Shown piece by piece: positions 26,001-39,600 of a DNA stretch of 64,000 nt (the stretch's first letter is position 1; each line of letters opens with the position of its first letter). The notes under the pieces are model-generated. The model did not search any database, was not told where the DNA came from, and saw only the letters and a program-made list of their open reading frames with translations. This DNA is from Nemopilema nomurai. Its lineage: Eukaryota; Cnidaria; Scyphozoa; Rhizostomeae; Rhizostomatidae. Both the position numbers and the translations under genes were made by a program. The stretch spans positions 999,820 to 1,063,819 of the forward strand of contig ML133493.1 in assembly GCA_003864495.1 (NCBI GenBank), in the 5' to 3' direction.

Positions 26001-28234
26001 AAAGGCCCCCGTTTTTTAAACCATTATCTAAGAAAATAAAGGCATATGTGCTGAAATGTTGTTATATTGAGAAAATTCAGATGAACTTGAATGCTGTCCC
26101 AGAAAATGGACAAAAAGTGGGGGACAAATACAAATAAATCCAAAACAATTTTAGCCTGGAGAGCGCAAAAGTTACTATGATGAACTGATGTGCAACCCAA
26201 TTGCACTTCTAGCTAAAAATCCTTTGCAATAACTGTACTTGAAGAAAGCTCTACAATTGATAAATAGGTAATATCCTTGTGAGGGCTTGTGTGCAAATAA
26301 TCAAAAGCTGGGTATCCAACACAAAGTTTTTTCCAAAATTCATATGCTGACAGAGTATTCATTATAGAAGCCTTGCCGAAGTATGACAACATGTGTTGCT
26401 TTGAAGTTATCCACCATCATCAAAATTTCACAAATTTGTAATATGAAAAAAGCTGGCAGCATTCTCACATGCTCATTTCTGTGTTAGAGATAAGGGTGTT
26501 GGATAACATTTTGTCTCAAAGAAAAATTTAAGCATTGCATTGGTGGCTTGAAAATAACAAGTCTCAAGGGTCAAGAAAAGATTTGGAGAAAAAGGATAAG
26601 ATTTCTTGCTAAAAATCTGAAGGCATCAACTTTAAGATAACATAACTCATGCTTTGAAAAAGAATACATAAAAATATCTTACCTTCAAGATGCTTGGTGG
26701 TACATCATTGGGCATATTTTTGTGGACAGGGGACTTCTCGCCAGGTATAGACATTGCATTTGATTCAACAGACATTGACTTGATAGCATTTTGTGCCTTT
26801 TCAAGTTGCATCAGGTGCTCTTTTTGCAACTGCTGTTTGAAATTAGTTCGCATCAAATGGCTGCTTGATGTTGATGGCAAAGATGTTGACAACATTGTGT
26901 CAGGATCAGGTTTTATTCTTATATTTGTATCCATTAACTGAGATTTCCCTCCAGATCTAAGATTAAGAAGTTAAACACATAAGCTTAATAATGCAAATAG
27001 AGGTATGAAAGCTTGTGCTTTCAAAGGGCAGTAAAGACTGTGGGAAACAGGGGATACAATGTTTTAGCACACTAGTTAAGCCTAAAGAATGTAAAGCAGT
27101 AAAAGAACTTAGTGATGTCAAGGTAATTCCCAACAATAAGACAGAAAATTATAACCATACATAGACTACTAAACATTAATTACTGTCAAAACCTTAAGGA
27201 AAAGGCAAGTAGTTCACAAAAACTAATCTGTCCCAAAACACAATGTTATGGTTGATGAGAAATCCCTTTTGTCAAATTTTCTACAAAACATCATTCTATC
27301 TCAAAGCCTTGTGGTCAGGGCGATGACGTTTCCAGTTGTGTAACTATTTTAAGAAAGGCTTGTTATTGTATTTCTTAACACAAGCTACAACCTTATCGCA
27401 TTTAGTAACCGGACTTCACTTTCTTTTTAGCATTTACCCTATGAACCCTTGTGCCTTTTAAATACCGTGGACCATGACGAATAAATTATGTGTTATTTGT
27501 TCCCCAATTCGTGGAAGCATAGTTCCGTGTTTGAGATTAGACACTCCCTCGCTTTAGTACCCCGCTAGACGGCACTTGGCTGCCATAGGCCATAAATTGC
27601 ACCATTAACTTCACTCTGGAGTCTCCAATTTAGTGTATGTCAATTAAGGCCACCTCTGTTTATCGCGTACTTTCCAAGGTCCATCTCCAGGGTAGAAACT
27701 AGAATTCGTATTCTGCTAAATTTGCCAAAAGAGATGCAAATATTATGCATCACTTTTTATCTACTGAGCTGACGACAAAAACTTGATAGCTTTTCTGTTC
27801 TGCGGCGACTTCGTTGAATCTGGCTCGACACTCCAAGTACCCTAACTAATTAATTGTTTAAGTCTCAAGTGTGCTGCAAACGTCAAGCAAAAGGATGCAA
27901 AAGAAATCTCTTGGGCATCCATGCTTGCGATGAAGGAAGGAAGTGCACTAAACAGAATTTTGGTACTCGCGAAAACAAATTTCAATTATCGGAATCTCCT
28001 TGAAGGTAGGCCGAATTAGCCAGTTCTCCAACAAAAGTGAGAGTACTTTAGCTTTAACCTGATAAAGTTAAAAAGCCTTGACGGAATATATACTTATGAA
28101 ATTCTTCTGAATTGAACATACCCTGCATCCGAATAATTTGACAGCACCGGCTCCAACGTAAAACAATTTTTTAGCTCGGTCACTTCGTGATCTTCAAGTA
28201 GATCAAACTCGAGATCCACTCCCGATTCGTGCAT
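14028..28234 (-). CDS. MITF/TFE: MITF/TFEB/TFE3-family bHLH-leucine zipper transcription factor
   Basis: Eleven exons, all phase-compatible, encode 456 aa: 28122-28234, 26683-26956, 19770-19985, 18153-18166, 18001-18064, 17482-17550, 16750-16801, 16412-16480, 15903-15975, 15339-15486 and 14028-14306 (TAA). The start, [15 protein letters not shown], resembles the vertebrate MITF-A first exon. Exon 2 has the family N-terminal helix ([20 protein letters not shown]), which in TFEB/MITF-A binds Rag GTPases. Exon 3 has [20 protein letters not shown]. Exon 7 has SASCPA, matching the TFEB Ser211/14-3-3 site. The DNA-binding region (about 278-340) reads [20 protein letters not shown] then [16 protein letters not shown], followed by the zipper. 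Known family role: nuclear dimers on CACGTG/CLEAR elements controlling lysosome, autophagy and pigment genes. The vertebrate acidic motif DDVIDDIISLE is strongly reduced. There is one paralogue here, equally related to MITF and TFEB. Confidence 0.93.
18153..18166 (-). other. 14-nt micro-exon of the MITF/TFE gene
   Basis: Exon 3 ends in phase 0 and exon 5 begins with one base that completes a codon, so they cannot join directly. The segment GAAGTACTGATTAG has a pyrimidine-bearing acceptor ending TTGCAG and a donor GTAATA, and is 14 nt long, exactly the phase correction needed. It encodes EVLI plus two bases of Arg. In vertebrates this position holds the DDVID acidic activation motif. The assignment rests on phase and splice consensus only. 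Confidence 0.6.
20815..21375 (+). CDS. Hypothetical 186-aa ORF antisense in a MITF intron
   Basis: A 561-bp open frame lies on the plus strand inside the large intron between MITF exons 2 and 3. It starts [18 protein letters not shown] and includes [20 protein letters not shown] and [17 protein letters not shown]. It is longer than expected by chance in AT-rich sequence and somewhat GC-richer than its surroundings. I recognise no domain; there is no obvious signal peptide or transmembrane helix. The opposite strand is also open for 119 codons at 20625-20984, which weakens the case. It could be a remnant of a mobile-element protein, an exon of an antisense gene or chance. Confidence 0.2.
   Translation: MYLQVMNMMITSMTRLDFTRFKSAGISPLRLGDISISMAQRVAKLSIAAPKYCSLVNERYYKPEHDFGVASESFKKHPRATKGQFWHAFGLALSSVNSWLKNGTNLKSIPTNPRRSLVDSVRYSCQNMTTVLRMMTIIMMTPNVPTWYFEALCYTSQHLGNKGQRSDHTTEMLLGLEALTPDEKEP
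22535..22553. repeat. (AATG)n microsatellite
   Basis: About four and a half copies of AATG follow the motif GTTGGAGCCCATGG. The preceding 150 bp contains GGGGGGCCATGGCCCCC, similar to GGGGGTCATGGCCCC at about 47740, so the two sites may be 3' parts of one dispersed repeat family. Confidence 0.6.
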
Positions 28235-30670
28235 TTGGACACTTGGAGAAAAAATCAATTAAAGAGTAGGCTTCAACGATCGTGTTAACGTGCAAAAGAC
28301 TGAAATCCAAATACATCAGTTCGTTGCATGGAATAACTCTTCCGCTTCAAATATAGCACGCTCAGTCCATGCGGCTACCCGTTTTCGCAGCCAAACTTTC
28401 TTCGTCTTCGCCGAGGCTAGGACCAATTTCATGCTTCACGCAACATGTACAAAGCATCATGGGTATACGTCATTTGTTTTTATCAAAGGGGGATTCACCT
28501 CAAAATCTATTTTAAAGCATATCTCTTTGATTGGCTGAGCGACCAATATTCTGCAACCCCATTAGCCAATCAGAGTTCAAGAATATGACAACAAACGTAG
28601 ATTTAGGCCTATTTTTGGACGTTTTTACCACTACCAATAAAAAATAAACGTGTAAAATGTGCTGAAAGATAATCCAAATTTTCTTTTAAAAATTTAATCT
28701 TTGATAAATTTGCAAAAAACTGCCGTTGTACTCAGTAAAAACTTTTCCGCGATCACTAGATACGAAGGCTTGAAATTGTCCCTTTCAAACCCCTATAATA
28801 ATTAGGGGGGAAGTAAAACATTAGAATTACAGTTTTTACGCCTTAAAAGTTGTTTTATCCACGTAATTAGCAAATATGAGCTTACCTTTATAAGCCAATG
28901 TTAAAATATTTTTTTGTCGACATTGATGATTGAGTTACTGCAAAAAAACACAAAATTCCACTGAGAGAAAATGCAGCGCATCTTCATTTCAAAATGACTG
29001 CAATTATACAAAGTCGTTTGTCCTCAGGTTCGTTGTATATACATTTAAAAGGTTTGAAGATCGACGAGAGGCTCATCTCCACTGGTTTCACTGCTACGGT
29101 CGAGTAAAAGCTGACGCAATTCGTCAACGATGAAAATGGCGGGAAAATGTGATGGATTCGGGAAAATGGCGGGAAAAATTCGACGGAAAGATGTGAAATA
29201 ATTAAATTAACTTGAGTGGAAAAAATATCCGCGAAGCAGCAGAAACTAGGTCACGTGGAGAAACTAACAACAAAAAACCGAGGTGAAAGGTAGATTCTAC
29301 TCCCGAATTTGTTATGATGGATTCAATCAATAACCGCCTTCTATAATATAATAAAGCACCTTGTTTTAAATATAAATATGATATCTATAGAATTAAATAG
29401 TATAATAATTGATGTCTGTGAATGATAATTGGAGTCTCGGAATTAGCCGTTGAACTAAGGTTCGTTACCTACAAAATGGCAATTAGATTATTTCGTGACA
29501 AGTATCTTTGATACAGGCTTTACCATCCCAAATCCACTTTTGCTCTCTTCCCCTTCTCTGCTACATTTCCACCTTGTTGTTAAACACTGAAAACTTGATC
29601 GGGTACTCAATACTATGCTGGCCTGGTGTTTGTTAATAGGACGAGAATGGACTTTGCTGCGAAGTTATTCCCTGTTCCGATCATAGACGTGCCGATACAA
29701 AGAAACGATCGGCATATTGGAGAGTGATATTCGATAGTCCGAAGCAGCCACTTGGCTTGCAATCGAAGAATAAAAATATACGAACAGCAGGAAAAAGCAG
29801 AAAATGGGAGGGCTTTGTGTATCAAATACTTTTCTGCAATCTTCTTTCTATGTTCTGCAAAAAAGTTTGCTTTCAGGCGACATGATAAACAAACAGCTCT
29901 TTCGATTTCCTGTATCATCTTACAAGGAGAGCATTCAAAGAATTTCTGTATGCCGGAGAATACTCCAAGAAGCAGGCCTGCCGAGTCCATTATTGGGGCA
30001 AAGTGTGAATAGAAGCTTGGCTTTGATGACATCTTTAAAAGTATTCTTAATGCTGTTGCAAAGACGCTAGCAAAAACTAGCCACCATAAGACAAGTAGTT
30101 GAGCATCTCTTGAATGAGAAATAGGCCTTTCACTTCCATTTTTCTGGGCTCCCCCTTTGGAAAAGTTTGCTTAATTTTGCAGTGCATGCATCACCCACCC
30201 CATTCACATTTCGTACAAGCCATTTTATGTTGAGAAGTTTAGGGAGCCTTTTCTAAAACAAAACAGCAAGTAGAGAAAAAAAGAGTCATTGAGAGTAATT
30301 GTTTCTTATAAACGAGTGATTCTACAATTTACATTGATTATTTGATACCAACTTTGTTACAAGTCAAAATCGCTTCTCAATAACTGGATATATAATTACA
30401 TTCTAACAATTTTAACAGCGTAATCCAAAGCCATGCCTTAAAATTCGCAAACTTTCAATTTTTATTTCAGTGTCGAAAAAGACCAGCATTTCATCAGCTT
30501 TCTCTTCACATTTATCAACATGACTATAGGGAACATTAGTACGGAAATACACGATGTAGAAAAGAATTTCAAAATTTAATTTAGCGACCATGTGAATTTG
30601 ATTGGATGAAATATTATGTGCTTTCGCTGGGTCGAATCCAAGCATCGGATTATTGTGAATCCTATACCTG
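28235..30670. other. MITF 5' flank and RhoGAP 3' flank
   Basis: The stretch separates the start of MITF from the stop of the RhoGAP gene on the same strand. It should contain the MITF promoter and 5' UTR and the RhoGAP 3' UTR. I see no additional gene that I can support. A minus-strand frame at 29613 to about 30150 is open for some 170 codons and hydrophobic in part, but has no recognisable domain. An M-box-like site lies at 29249-29258. Confidence 0.6.
29249..29258. promoter_or_regulatory. M-box/CLEAR-like E-box upstream of MITF
   Basis: GGTCACGTGG contains TCACGTG, the core preferred by MITF/TFE dimers. It lies about 1.0 kb upstream of the MITF start codon. Autoregulation is inference; a single CACGTG site by itself is weak evidence. 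Confidence 0.3.
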
Positions 30671-33600
30671 TTATGGTATACTGATGTCAACATGTCCAAA
30701 TTTTTGGCAGAATTCTTGAATACCCAGTCGATATAACTCAAGTCGTTTCTCGGCAGACGTCCTGAAATTTTGAAGAATATAAAAATTAGATAGGTGTTTG
30801 ATAAAATGATGAAGATCAGGTGAATACTTAGCAGTCTTGATGGTTGAAGCTATGTAGCTGTCAAAATGTAGAACGGTAAAAAGCTTGGCAAAAATCATAT
30901 CAAAAGCAGCATTCTAGCAAAATAAACAGGAAAAACATTAACAACTGATGCGTTTAGCTACACCATTTCAACAAACATACAAACAAAGTAGATTCTAAGC
31001 AAAGAATAAAAGCTCAGTTCAGGTATAAAAGCTTAGGTATCGTGAAAACAGCTTTTGGTATATTGATTCTAGCCAATTGCCTAGAGGCGAGAAATTGGGT
31101 TTGAAGTCGTCCGTACTACCCGAATTCCAAAGCAGACAGTTCTGTTCACAAAACCATTTTCAGGCTTTTTGGTTGCTTATCTGGCTTTTGTAAGTTCCTT
31201 AGACACGACTTTAGATTTAATAAGATTAGGCCAAGTACTTCACTTTGTTGATCTACAAAGGGCAGCAGTAATGATTTCTGCGCAGCAAATTGCGAAACAA
31301 ATTGTTCTCAAGGAGTTTTAGAAATAAGGTACCAAGAAAAAGACCATTATTCTTGGCTTCGTGTGCGAGCTCCGAGTACATGTACCAGTGCAAATAGAAA
31401 TAAAGCGCCACCGCAGAACGGCAGAATGGCGATGATAGTGCTGCTCAGCAACCGTGGCAGTTTTCACAAGGGTTTTTCAGTTTCCCCGCAAAGCACTGTT
31501 GCCACCGATTGTGGTCGCAATGGCTATTTACAACATGACGCTTATTTTCCATGTTGAAATTCATCCAGTCTTATTTTTGTTTAGGCATTATTCAAGAGAT
31601 AATGAGCCAGATCAGGAAAGAAAGTTGCCGAGAATACTCCACACGTACAATGTTTTGAGATTCATTCACTGAATTTACAAACTCGTTTAGGCCAAAAATA
31701 ACAAGGATCAAAAAGCATTTGTTACCGATTTGCTGAAAATCGAAGCTAGAACGACTAATTCGAGATTAGAACTTGAAAGAATGGCATGTGATACATCAAA
31801 CTCCAAATTCAATCTACATAAGGAAACTCATATGTCCTACTTCGATTATTGGCATATTGACTGCCCATGCCTTTTTAAAAACTGGCTTTGTGGTATCTGA
31901 AAACCTCCCTCTTCCAAGAATCGCTTCTGAGAAATGTTTTTACATATGAGGTACAAAATGACTTGACTCTTAAAGACACCGGGTGTCCGTGAGCCATGTT
32001 TAGAAAATCGAAGCCCGAAGCAACAAAATTAAAAAGCAAAGTTTCGAAAAAGTAGCTTTCCAGGGTATTGAAGTATATATATAGCAGGGGTTTCCCCTGA
32101 CTGCAAGGGTTTCTATCATAGTTATTAACTTCCTTGCCTACTTACAACACAAATTCAAAACTACCCAAATGCCTTGAGCCTTGCGTGCTTTCCCACAGGC
32201 CGCTCAATCAGCGTCGTCCTGAATCATGGCAAAAATGTCGACAGATTTCATACCTGGCTTTGTGCTCCTCGTGCAGCCGTATTTTTAGCATGGCGATTAT
32301 TTTGTTGTGCGCATCAACCTGACCCTCCAGCTCCTGAACCTGCACTTCAAACTGCGAACGTTGCAATTCCAGCTCCGTCGCCAACTCCTGTACTTGTGCC
32401 TCGAAATCTAATAAAGAAAAAGAAAATTAATAGTCGCATACTCGAGGACAAACGTCGGGGTAGCCAGTTCCCGAAACATGCCAGTTCCCGAAACACGCCA
32501 GTTCCCGAAACACGCCAGTTTCAGAGACACGTCATCTTGCTGTGGGGTGACCATTTCCTTTCCACTCCACATTTTACCTCCATGTACATTTCAACTAGAT
32601 ACACAACTTCAGCTAAGCGAACTGAAGGCAGTTCGTGAGCCGGGCTTAAACTCAGAACGCTGGAATGGTAGTCAAGCGCTTTAACCGATCCGCTGTCGAA
32701 ACCCTATTTAAAAAAGTTCCATGTTATTTGTCTTACATCATTCCTTTTAAGAATTGCTTTATCTCTAGCCCAATATCTCAACTTCTGACTTTAAATGTGA
32801 GAGGCCTTTCAAGGTCACAACGCAATAACGTTAACAGAATTAGCGGAAAAGATAACGTTACAAAACGGGTCTCAGCTATAGACTCCAGAAGACTGTTTAT
32901 GTCCAGTGATTTACGGGCCTATATGTGAGCTACGATCCTAATTAAAAAATTTCGTGTTACAGTAAGGTTAAGTGTTTATGTTTGGCAGGTAATAAATCAA
33001 AACTGCGGGAATTTTGACTTCATTAATCTGTACGAAATTGTTTACACTTTTAGAGAAAAATGCAGGCGTGTTAAGTGGCTGGCTGCCTGGTGCTAGAAAT
33101 GACAATTGTGAAAAATGAAAATTAGTCCTGGGGAATGGAGCGCTAACTTTTGATTTGATATTTGACTTGAAAGAGAGGTTAAGATTGGGTATCCAGAAAA
33201 AGATTTGTAACATTGATCCACATGCAATTTAAGGCTTTTTTAGATCCACTCAATTCATTAAGACATTACAACATGGGATCCCATTAAATTTTCCTAAATA
33301 CTGTTTCTCAATCCTCGTTATTAACACAAAGATGTTGAAGTTAGAATTGATTTAAATTAGACTTATACATATGACAGACAAAAACAATTTAGGGCCTTAC
33401 CCTGGCTTTCCTCTGACTCCGTGAGGCCATTTACAGACATTCCTTGAGTAAAAAATGCATTGGTAGATTTAGCTTCAAAGGTATATAAACAATTTTCTAG
33501 TCCTAAAGAAGTAGAGATTACATTCTTACTACAAACTATAATGTTCGAACAGAAATGCGTTTGTATCTTAAAAGGGGGACTGAGCAATTTTGGACAGACC

Positions 33601-36600
33601 CTCGATAAGATGACAATCGTTTCAATGACAATATGATGACGGCCAAGAAATTTTTGAATTAGTAAATGAATTAGTAGTAAATAATTTTGAGGTCGGGGAG
33701 ATTGTGATATGTAGACTTGCAAGCATTTTTATCGCAAATACCGCAAATCCTCGAATTAGCCCCCTGGGGGCTTATTTGTTTTTGATATTTTTGGAGGATA
33801 GGGGGGCTTATCATGCCACATAAAAAGATAATTTTTGAAATTTCTTTCTTTTCATAATATAGAAAATAATCTAAGTATAAAGGAACATTTGATTAAATTA
33901 TAAACAAAAATATGAATTATTTTGGTAATTCACTAAAATGCCAAAGGCAACCTCAGGAGTAAAAAATCAACAAATCGAGGGGGGCTTATTCGAGGGGGGA
34001 GGCTAATTGAAAATTTGTAGTTCTCGGGTGGGGGCCTTATTCGAGGGGAAGGGCCAATTCGAGGATTTACGGTATTGACAAAAAAGTAGTCAAGTGAATT
34101 TTATTGTGCTCTGTAAAAATGTGAATGTGAAAACACAGCTGTTTCTTTACCTGCAAACGAACTGCTCAATGATCCGAATCTTGAAAGCCTGGGGAAAGTA
34201 GCTGACTTCTTTACTGCATCGTTCATCGCGGAAGTATCTGCAGATTCCGCTTCAAATGAATATGACGGGCTAAAAACATAGCATGATAAAGAAATCATCT
34301 CTCGTGTTGGAAGTATGATTAGTAGTGTGGAAGATGGATGTCTGGGTTTAGATAGATACTAGCGTTAACGGAGGACGGGGCAAACCGAACGGTGGCAAGG
34401 CATGGATACAGATTCCTGACTAGGAACATAGAAATATAGAAAGTAGACAAAGTCGTGAAAAGAGCTGATTATTTCAAAACTACAGAGTGGGTATTAGCAG
34501 AATCGTGCTTTATGGATAAACAGAGTGTCCACCAATTAAATCTCACTTTGGAACAAATTGATAACATAATAAACCAGCAACAAATCAACTCTAGTTGTTT
34601 TAAAGATGATATAAAGATGGATTTAATCGAAAAGAAAACAGCTACACAAGGTGTCATCTTTGCTGAACGAGTTAAATACGACTGCCCCTTTGTACTACCT
34701 TGAGATCTGTCTATGGCTTTTTGGTGGTGTCGCATCAGGGGATTTCGGCGTGTAATATCTTTCATCACCAGACTGAGGGAAAAGGCTCGCGTGATTTTTG
34801 ATAAAGAATTCCATTGACTGGGCGATCATGCTTGAGCTTTCCATCAGAACTTGTGGATTTTCAGACTGAAATATAGTTTTAATTAGGAAGTAGTTAAAAA
34901 CAGTGTACATAAAAACTGGTAGAATTTTCTACCACAATTACTTTGTGGTATTTAGGCTATTTACCGACAGAATACATTTAGTAAAGATATTCAACAAAGC
35001 AGAAACAAATTAAAAATGCACTGTCAAATATTTTCTTGAGTTTGTTGAGGTGAAAGTCACAAGAGCTCTGCGGCCAATTCCGTCGTTTATGCCTGGATAA
35101 GCTTCTCATTTCGACTTATATCAACCTTTCTTCTTTACTTCAAGCATTTAAAAAGTTCCCTGTAGTTCTCTCTGAGCCATACCCTCTGGGCCATACTAAA
35201 GGCTCGGTTAAACGAGCAATTATAGATTAATATAATAGCTGCCGAAAAACTTGAAATGAAATATTCCTTCATTTTGTTATCTGTTATCTTATCTCATAAG
35301 CTTTGAACTCTTACTCAAAATTAATAACCAATTTCCATAACCTCTCTAGAATAGTCAATTAAACTTTTGCAAGATACACTTAGTGACGGGTTCAGATCAC
35401 AAGCTGTTGTTCTGTTTCGATTGGCTGATTGCCTGATTGGCTTTTGTTTCATCTCTGATAAATGCCCCTACTGTCCATTCATAACATTCAGCATCATATT
35501 GGTGTTCAAAATCCAAAATTCATTAGAATTCAACATTCTCAACAAATAAAGAGGCCCCTGTTTTTAAGTTATTTCGTTTTTAACTACGATTAACCATTGA
35601 CGTCATCGCAGAAACTAATATGAAGGCTTGAGTCGTAGAGTATTACAAGAATGATTCTAAAGTCAATTTTCTCGGCATTCTACTTTGTCGTGCATGGACA
35701 GTTCAGTCATTTCCCGTGTTGCTAATCATTGCCTACTTGTACTTATTGCTAATGATAAAGTACCTTCCATAACTGCTGGCTTTTATTCAACTTTTGAAAA
35801 AGTGTGCATGAATAAGCTAAAATCCCGTTTTTCACTTAAACGAATCTTTTCAACAAGTCGGAATTACGACTAATTGCACTATTCCCGTTTCTAGACCCCC
35901 CCTCCCTACAGTGAAAATTCATTCACATTTCAGAGCGAATTGAACAGGCTATTTTTACTAGCTCAGAAATTCTGGACATATCTTAAAGCTTTAGAGACAA
36001 TTCCTTAATAAAAAAAGACATTAATTTACAAAAAAACTTCACATGTAGAATGAATGGACCTACATTTGGACTGAGTACGTTAGGACCAAACACGACAGCC
36101 AAGTTGGACAAGGTCATTTTGGTCACTTGCTGATGACCTTGGAACTCGTGCAAAAACCGACTGTAGGATCAAATGAGAAATATGTCACGAGTCAGATAGA
36201 GTAATTAAAACATTTACAAACTTAGCTGTACATTACTATCTCAGCCTTAAATGCTTATGATTATTAATGTATCATGATGATTATGTATCACTTGGCAATC
36301 CACAAAAAAGCTTAACAAAAATTCTGTCCGAATGAATGATTACGGTTATACAAAGCCCTTTTAGCATGAAGACTCTTCTTTTTTAATTCAAACCAAACTT
36401 GGGCCTGGTGACAAGTCAGCAACATATGACGCCACTTTAATCTAAATTTACTTTTTGCCAAAGAAAAGAGGGTGGACAGCATTTCTAATTGGCAACAAAA
36501 AACTAACGAAACTAAAAGCATTGGCAGTTAATACTTGATGTCACATACCTTATGTACTTCAATGTATTCAGATTTGCTTTTGGAATAGACGATAATACCA

Positions 36601-39600
36601 AATTAAGCTTTTTCATTTCCATCTCTCGATCGTCATTATATCCTTTAAAGGAATAATTGCTTATGTTAAATTAAAGTCACAAAACTGGGCTATGACTTAA
36701 AAATCATAAAGCAAAATCTATCATATCCTTTCTCAAGAGAAAAATGCAACAAATTGAGATTTGTTGATTCATTCAAGCTTAGTTTGTAACTTGAGATTGA
36801 AAAGATAATGCTCGCTGAGTCTCAGGTAAATGCCTACCCAAGCCCCATCCAAGGCCCATCAAAGATTACATCAAATGCCAAAAGTAAAAAAGCCAAATAG
36901 CTTCAAGTATTAACATGGCCTGCATGGGACACTCTGGAAGCAAGGGTAGTATGCATTGTGCATTTTTACAGTGGCAAAAAAGCAGGAAAATATTTTTTTA
37001 CATACTGAAATTGCTTTTTCATCCGACATTTCTCAGAGTATGCAAACATCGGGAAAGGACAAAAGATGACAACAAGTAGCCAGTTCCTTGTTGATCCGCA
37101 ATATCTTGCAATGAAGCGATTTTAATTGCTGATCAAATTCCATAAATGAAACTCACATACCACAAACAATATTGGTGCACTTGTCATAAAAATCAAATGG
37201 AATGACAGGCTCTGGGAGACTTCTGAGATAGGCCTTCAGCAACGAAGCTACTGTATGAATGCCATGTTTTTCAGCTGCCAAATCTACAATTTCTCCTGTA
37301 AAACAAAACAATACTAAACGTTTCTTGCAGGAAAAGGGCAAACTAATAATTACATTTGAAATGAACAGGTTTGAGATAGGTGATAGTATTAGTGCATAAA
37401 ACATGATTTTGATAATATTGAAAAAGCAAAGAATCAGTCGTATATGATAATATTTAGCTCCCATTTGGGCCCCCGGAAATGTAGGATGGAATTTTCTTGG
37501 ATGACTGAAATTTTTTTCACACATGAAACTGTTTATGGTTTATTCAAATCAGTGGTAAAAATCGTGAATTCAAAAATCTGCAAAAATCTCTCTCGCAAGA
37601 ACATAAAAGGCTCCTCCTCACTAGTGAACAAAACCAATACAACACTAAGACGTCAACAATAAAAGTTAGTGATAAATCAAAGAGGGCATTTTCAAAAATA
37701 AAACTTTCCAAAAAAGGCCTTTTTGTTCATGGAAGTTGAAATTATATGATAGCTCTGTGACTGTTTGCTTTTGTAGAAAGTTTATAGCTATAATTTAGAG
37801 TTGAAAATTTGAAATTGAAGATTAAAGGCTTTAATACAAAGGAACCTGGGAACCTGGGAGAGGGGATATATATATATATAGATATATATATATATAGTAA
37901 ATAGTATATATTTAGAATCATATTTTTTTTCATTTATTTTCCCTCTGCCTGCATAATTCATATCACTCACAGTATAGTCATAAAAAGGTAGCATAAATAT
38001 ACCTGAATTGAATCTTTTTGTTAAGTCATCAACATCCTGTACATTTCCACTCAAGCGAAAAACACCTTCTTCTAGAGGCTCTAAAAACATTATTAAAGGA
38101 TTGAATCACATCTGAGAGGCCAATAAATCATGTAAAGTATTTTGTGGATATAAAAATGCAAATTTATGCAGTGAAATAGCGTCTTTTTAAATCTCAGATC
38201 GCAGACCAATGTCAGGTGTATGTTCTAAATTGGTACATAAAGCGGGCAAATTGACATCTGAAACTGGATGAAAAATACTTACCAAAGCTTTTAACAAATT
38301 CTACACATTTTTCGATGATAATTGGGACCATTCCACCACCTCTTCTTGAATCAACTTTGACTGTATCTTCTATTGGCCTTCCAAACATCCCTCCCCCGAA
38401 AGGCTGTAAAAATAAGTGAAATTTTAATCAACATCCCCTTTATGAGCATCAAATAATTATCAGCAGATAGAAAACTTCAGAAGTGTTAAGATGAGAAAAC
38501 CTTGCAATGAATTGCTATAAAGCATAATATTGTTATGATGCTCTATGACAGCCAGTTGGGCATGATTTGTAAAAATCTATCAAAATCATGAAACTGTATG
38601 AACCATGAACAATCTAATTCATTAATTTTACTTCAAAAAACATAGATTTGACACTAACTGTGTAAATAATAATATTTATTGCTTTCATCCATTGCTCTAT
38701 GTCCTTTTGAGATGATCCAATAAATAAGTATGATTCATGTGTATCAGTAACAGGCTTTCCAACACGCTGCTCCCCAGCTAAAAGCAAATAAGATAAAGCA
38801 AAACCACTTAAAGTGTGATCATGTCAATAAGTCAAAAATGGGAATCAAAAATTTGATGAAAACATATCTAGCGGGTCTTTTTGGTAGTCAGTTGTTAGCA
38901 ACAGGATAGTTTGCAAGAATATCTAATCAGGTATCCTGTCAGTAACAATATTACTAGCCTTGACAGAAATTTTTAGGCCACAAAACAAATAAAATCAAGG
39001 TTATATTTAATAACAACGAGTATCAAGATATATTCATGGTCTCTTGTGCATGTAAATTAGCAAGATACAGAACTTTAAAAAAAAGTTTTCCTAAAATACA
39101 TTTTCAAAACAGATATTTAAAAAGAACATACAAACAATTTCAAATTGAAACTGCTGGTTTCCATCTCCTGTTCGTCTTTCAACACGGTTTCCTGCTAATG
39201 GTATTCCGGCAATTGGCCTGATATCCTACAAAAATTGTGAGCAGCAATCATTTGAAAAACATTATAAATGTATTTCAACCAAAAATTTAGTCCAAATATT
39301 GATATCCCAGTCCAATTTCTGGCAATTGACATTTGCTACAATTTCTAATAAATTTGACTTCTTTCTTTAACAAAGATTAATATTGGTTAGGAAACTACAT
39401 TTGTCTAAACTTTTGAAACAACTAACATTAAGTAGAAATAGCTCAAGTTATTTTAAAAGTAATCTAGAAACTGGATACTTTTAATAAATGTCTACCATTT
39501 TTCTGGTACAAAACCAGCATTGAAAACATTGGGACAACAGGACAGGGCCCTTAATTATTTTGTAGAGCATTAAAGCATTAGCAAATCTTTCAAAGCATCT

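Noticed and set aside
29613..30150. Minus-strand frame of about 170 codons between MITF and the RhoGAP stop
   Set aside because: It is partly hydrophobic but has no domain, no splice partners and long open frames on the opposite strand; it lies where a RhoGAP 3' UTR is expected.
30225..30252. Possible alternative terminal exon of the RhoGAP gene (KGSLNFST then stop)
   Set aside because: The acceptor is strong and the phase fits, but the exon at 30671-30761 gives the family-like coiled-coil tail and is preferred.
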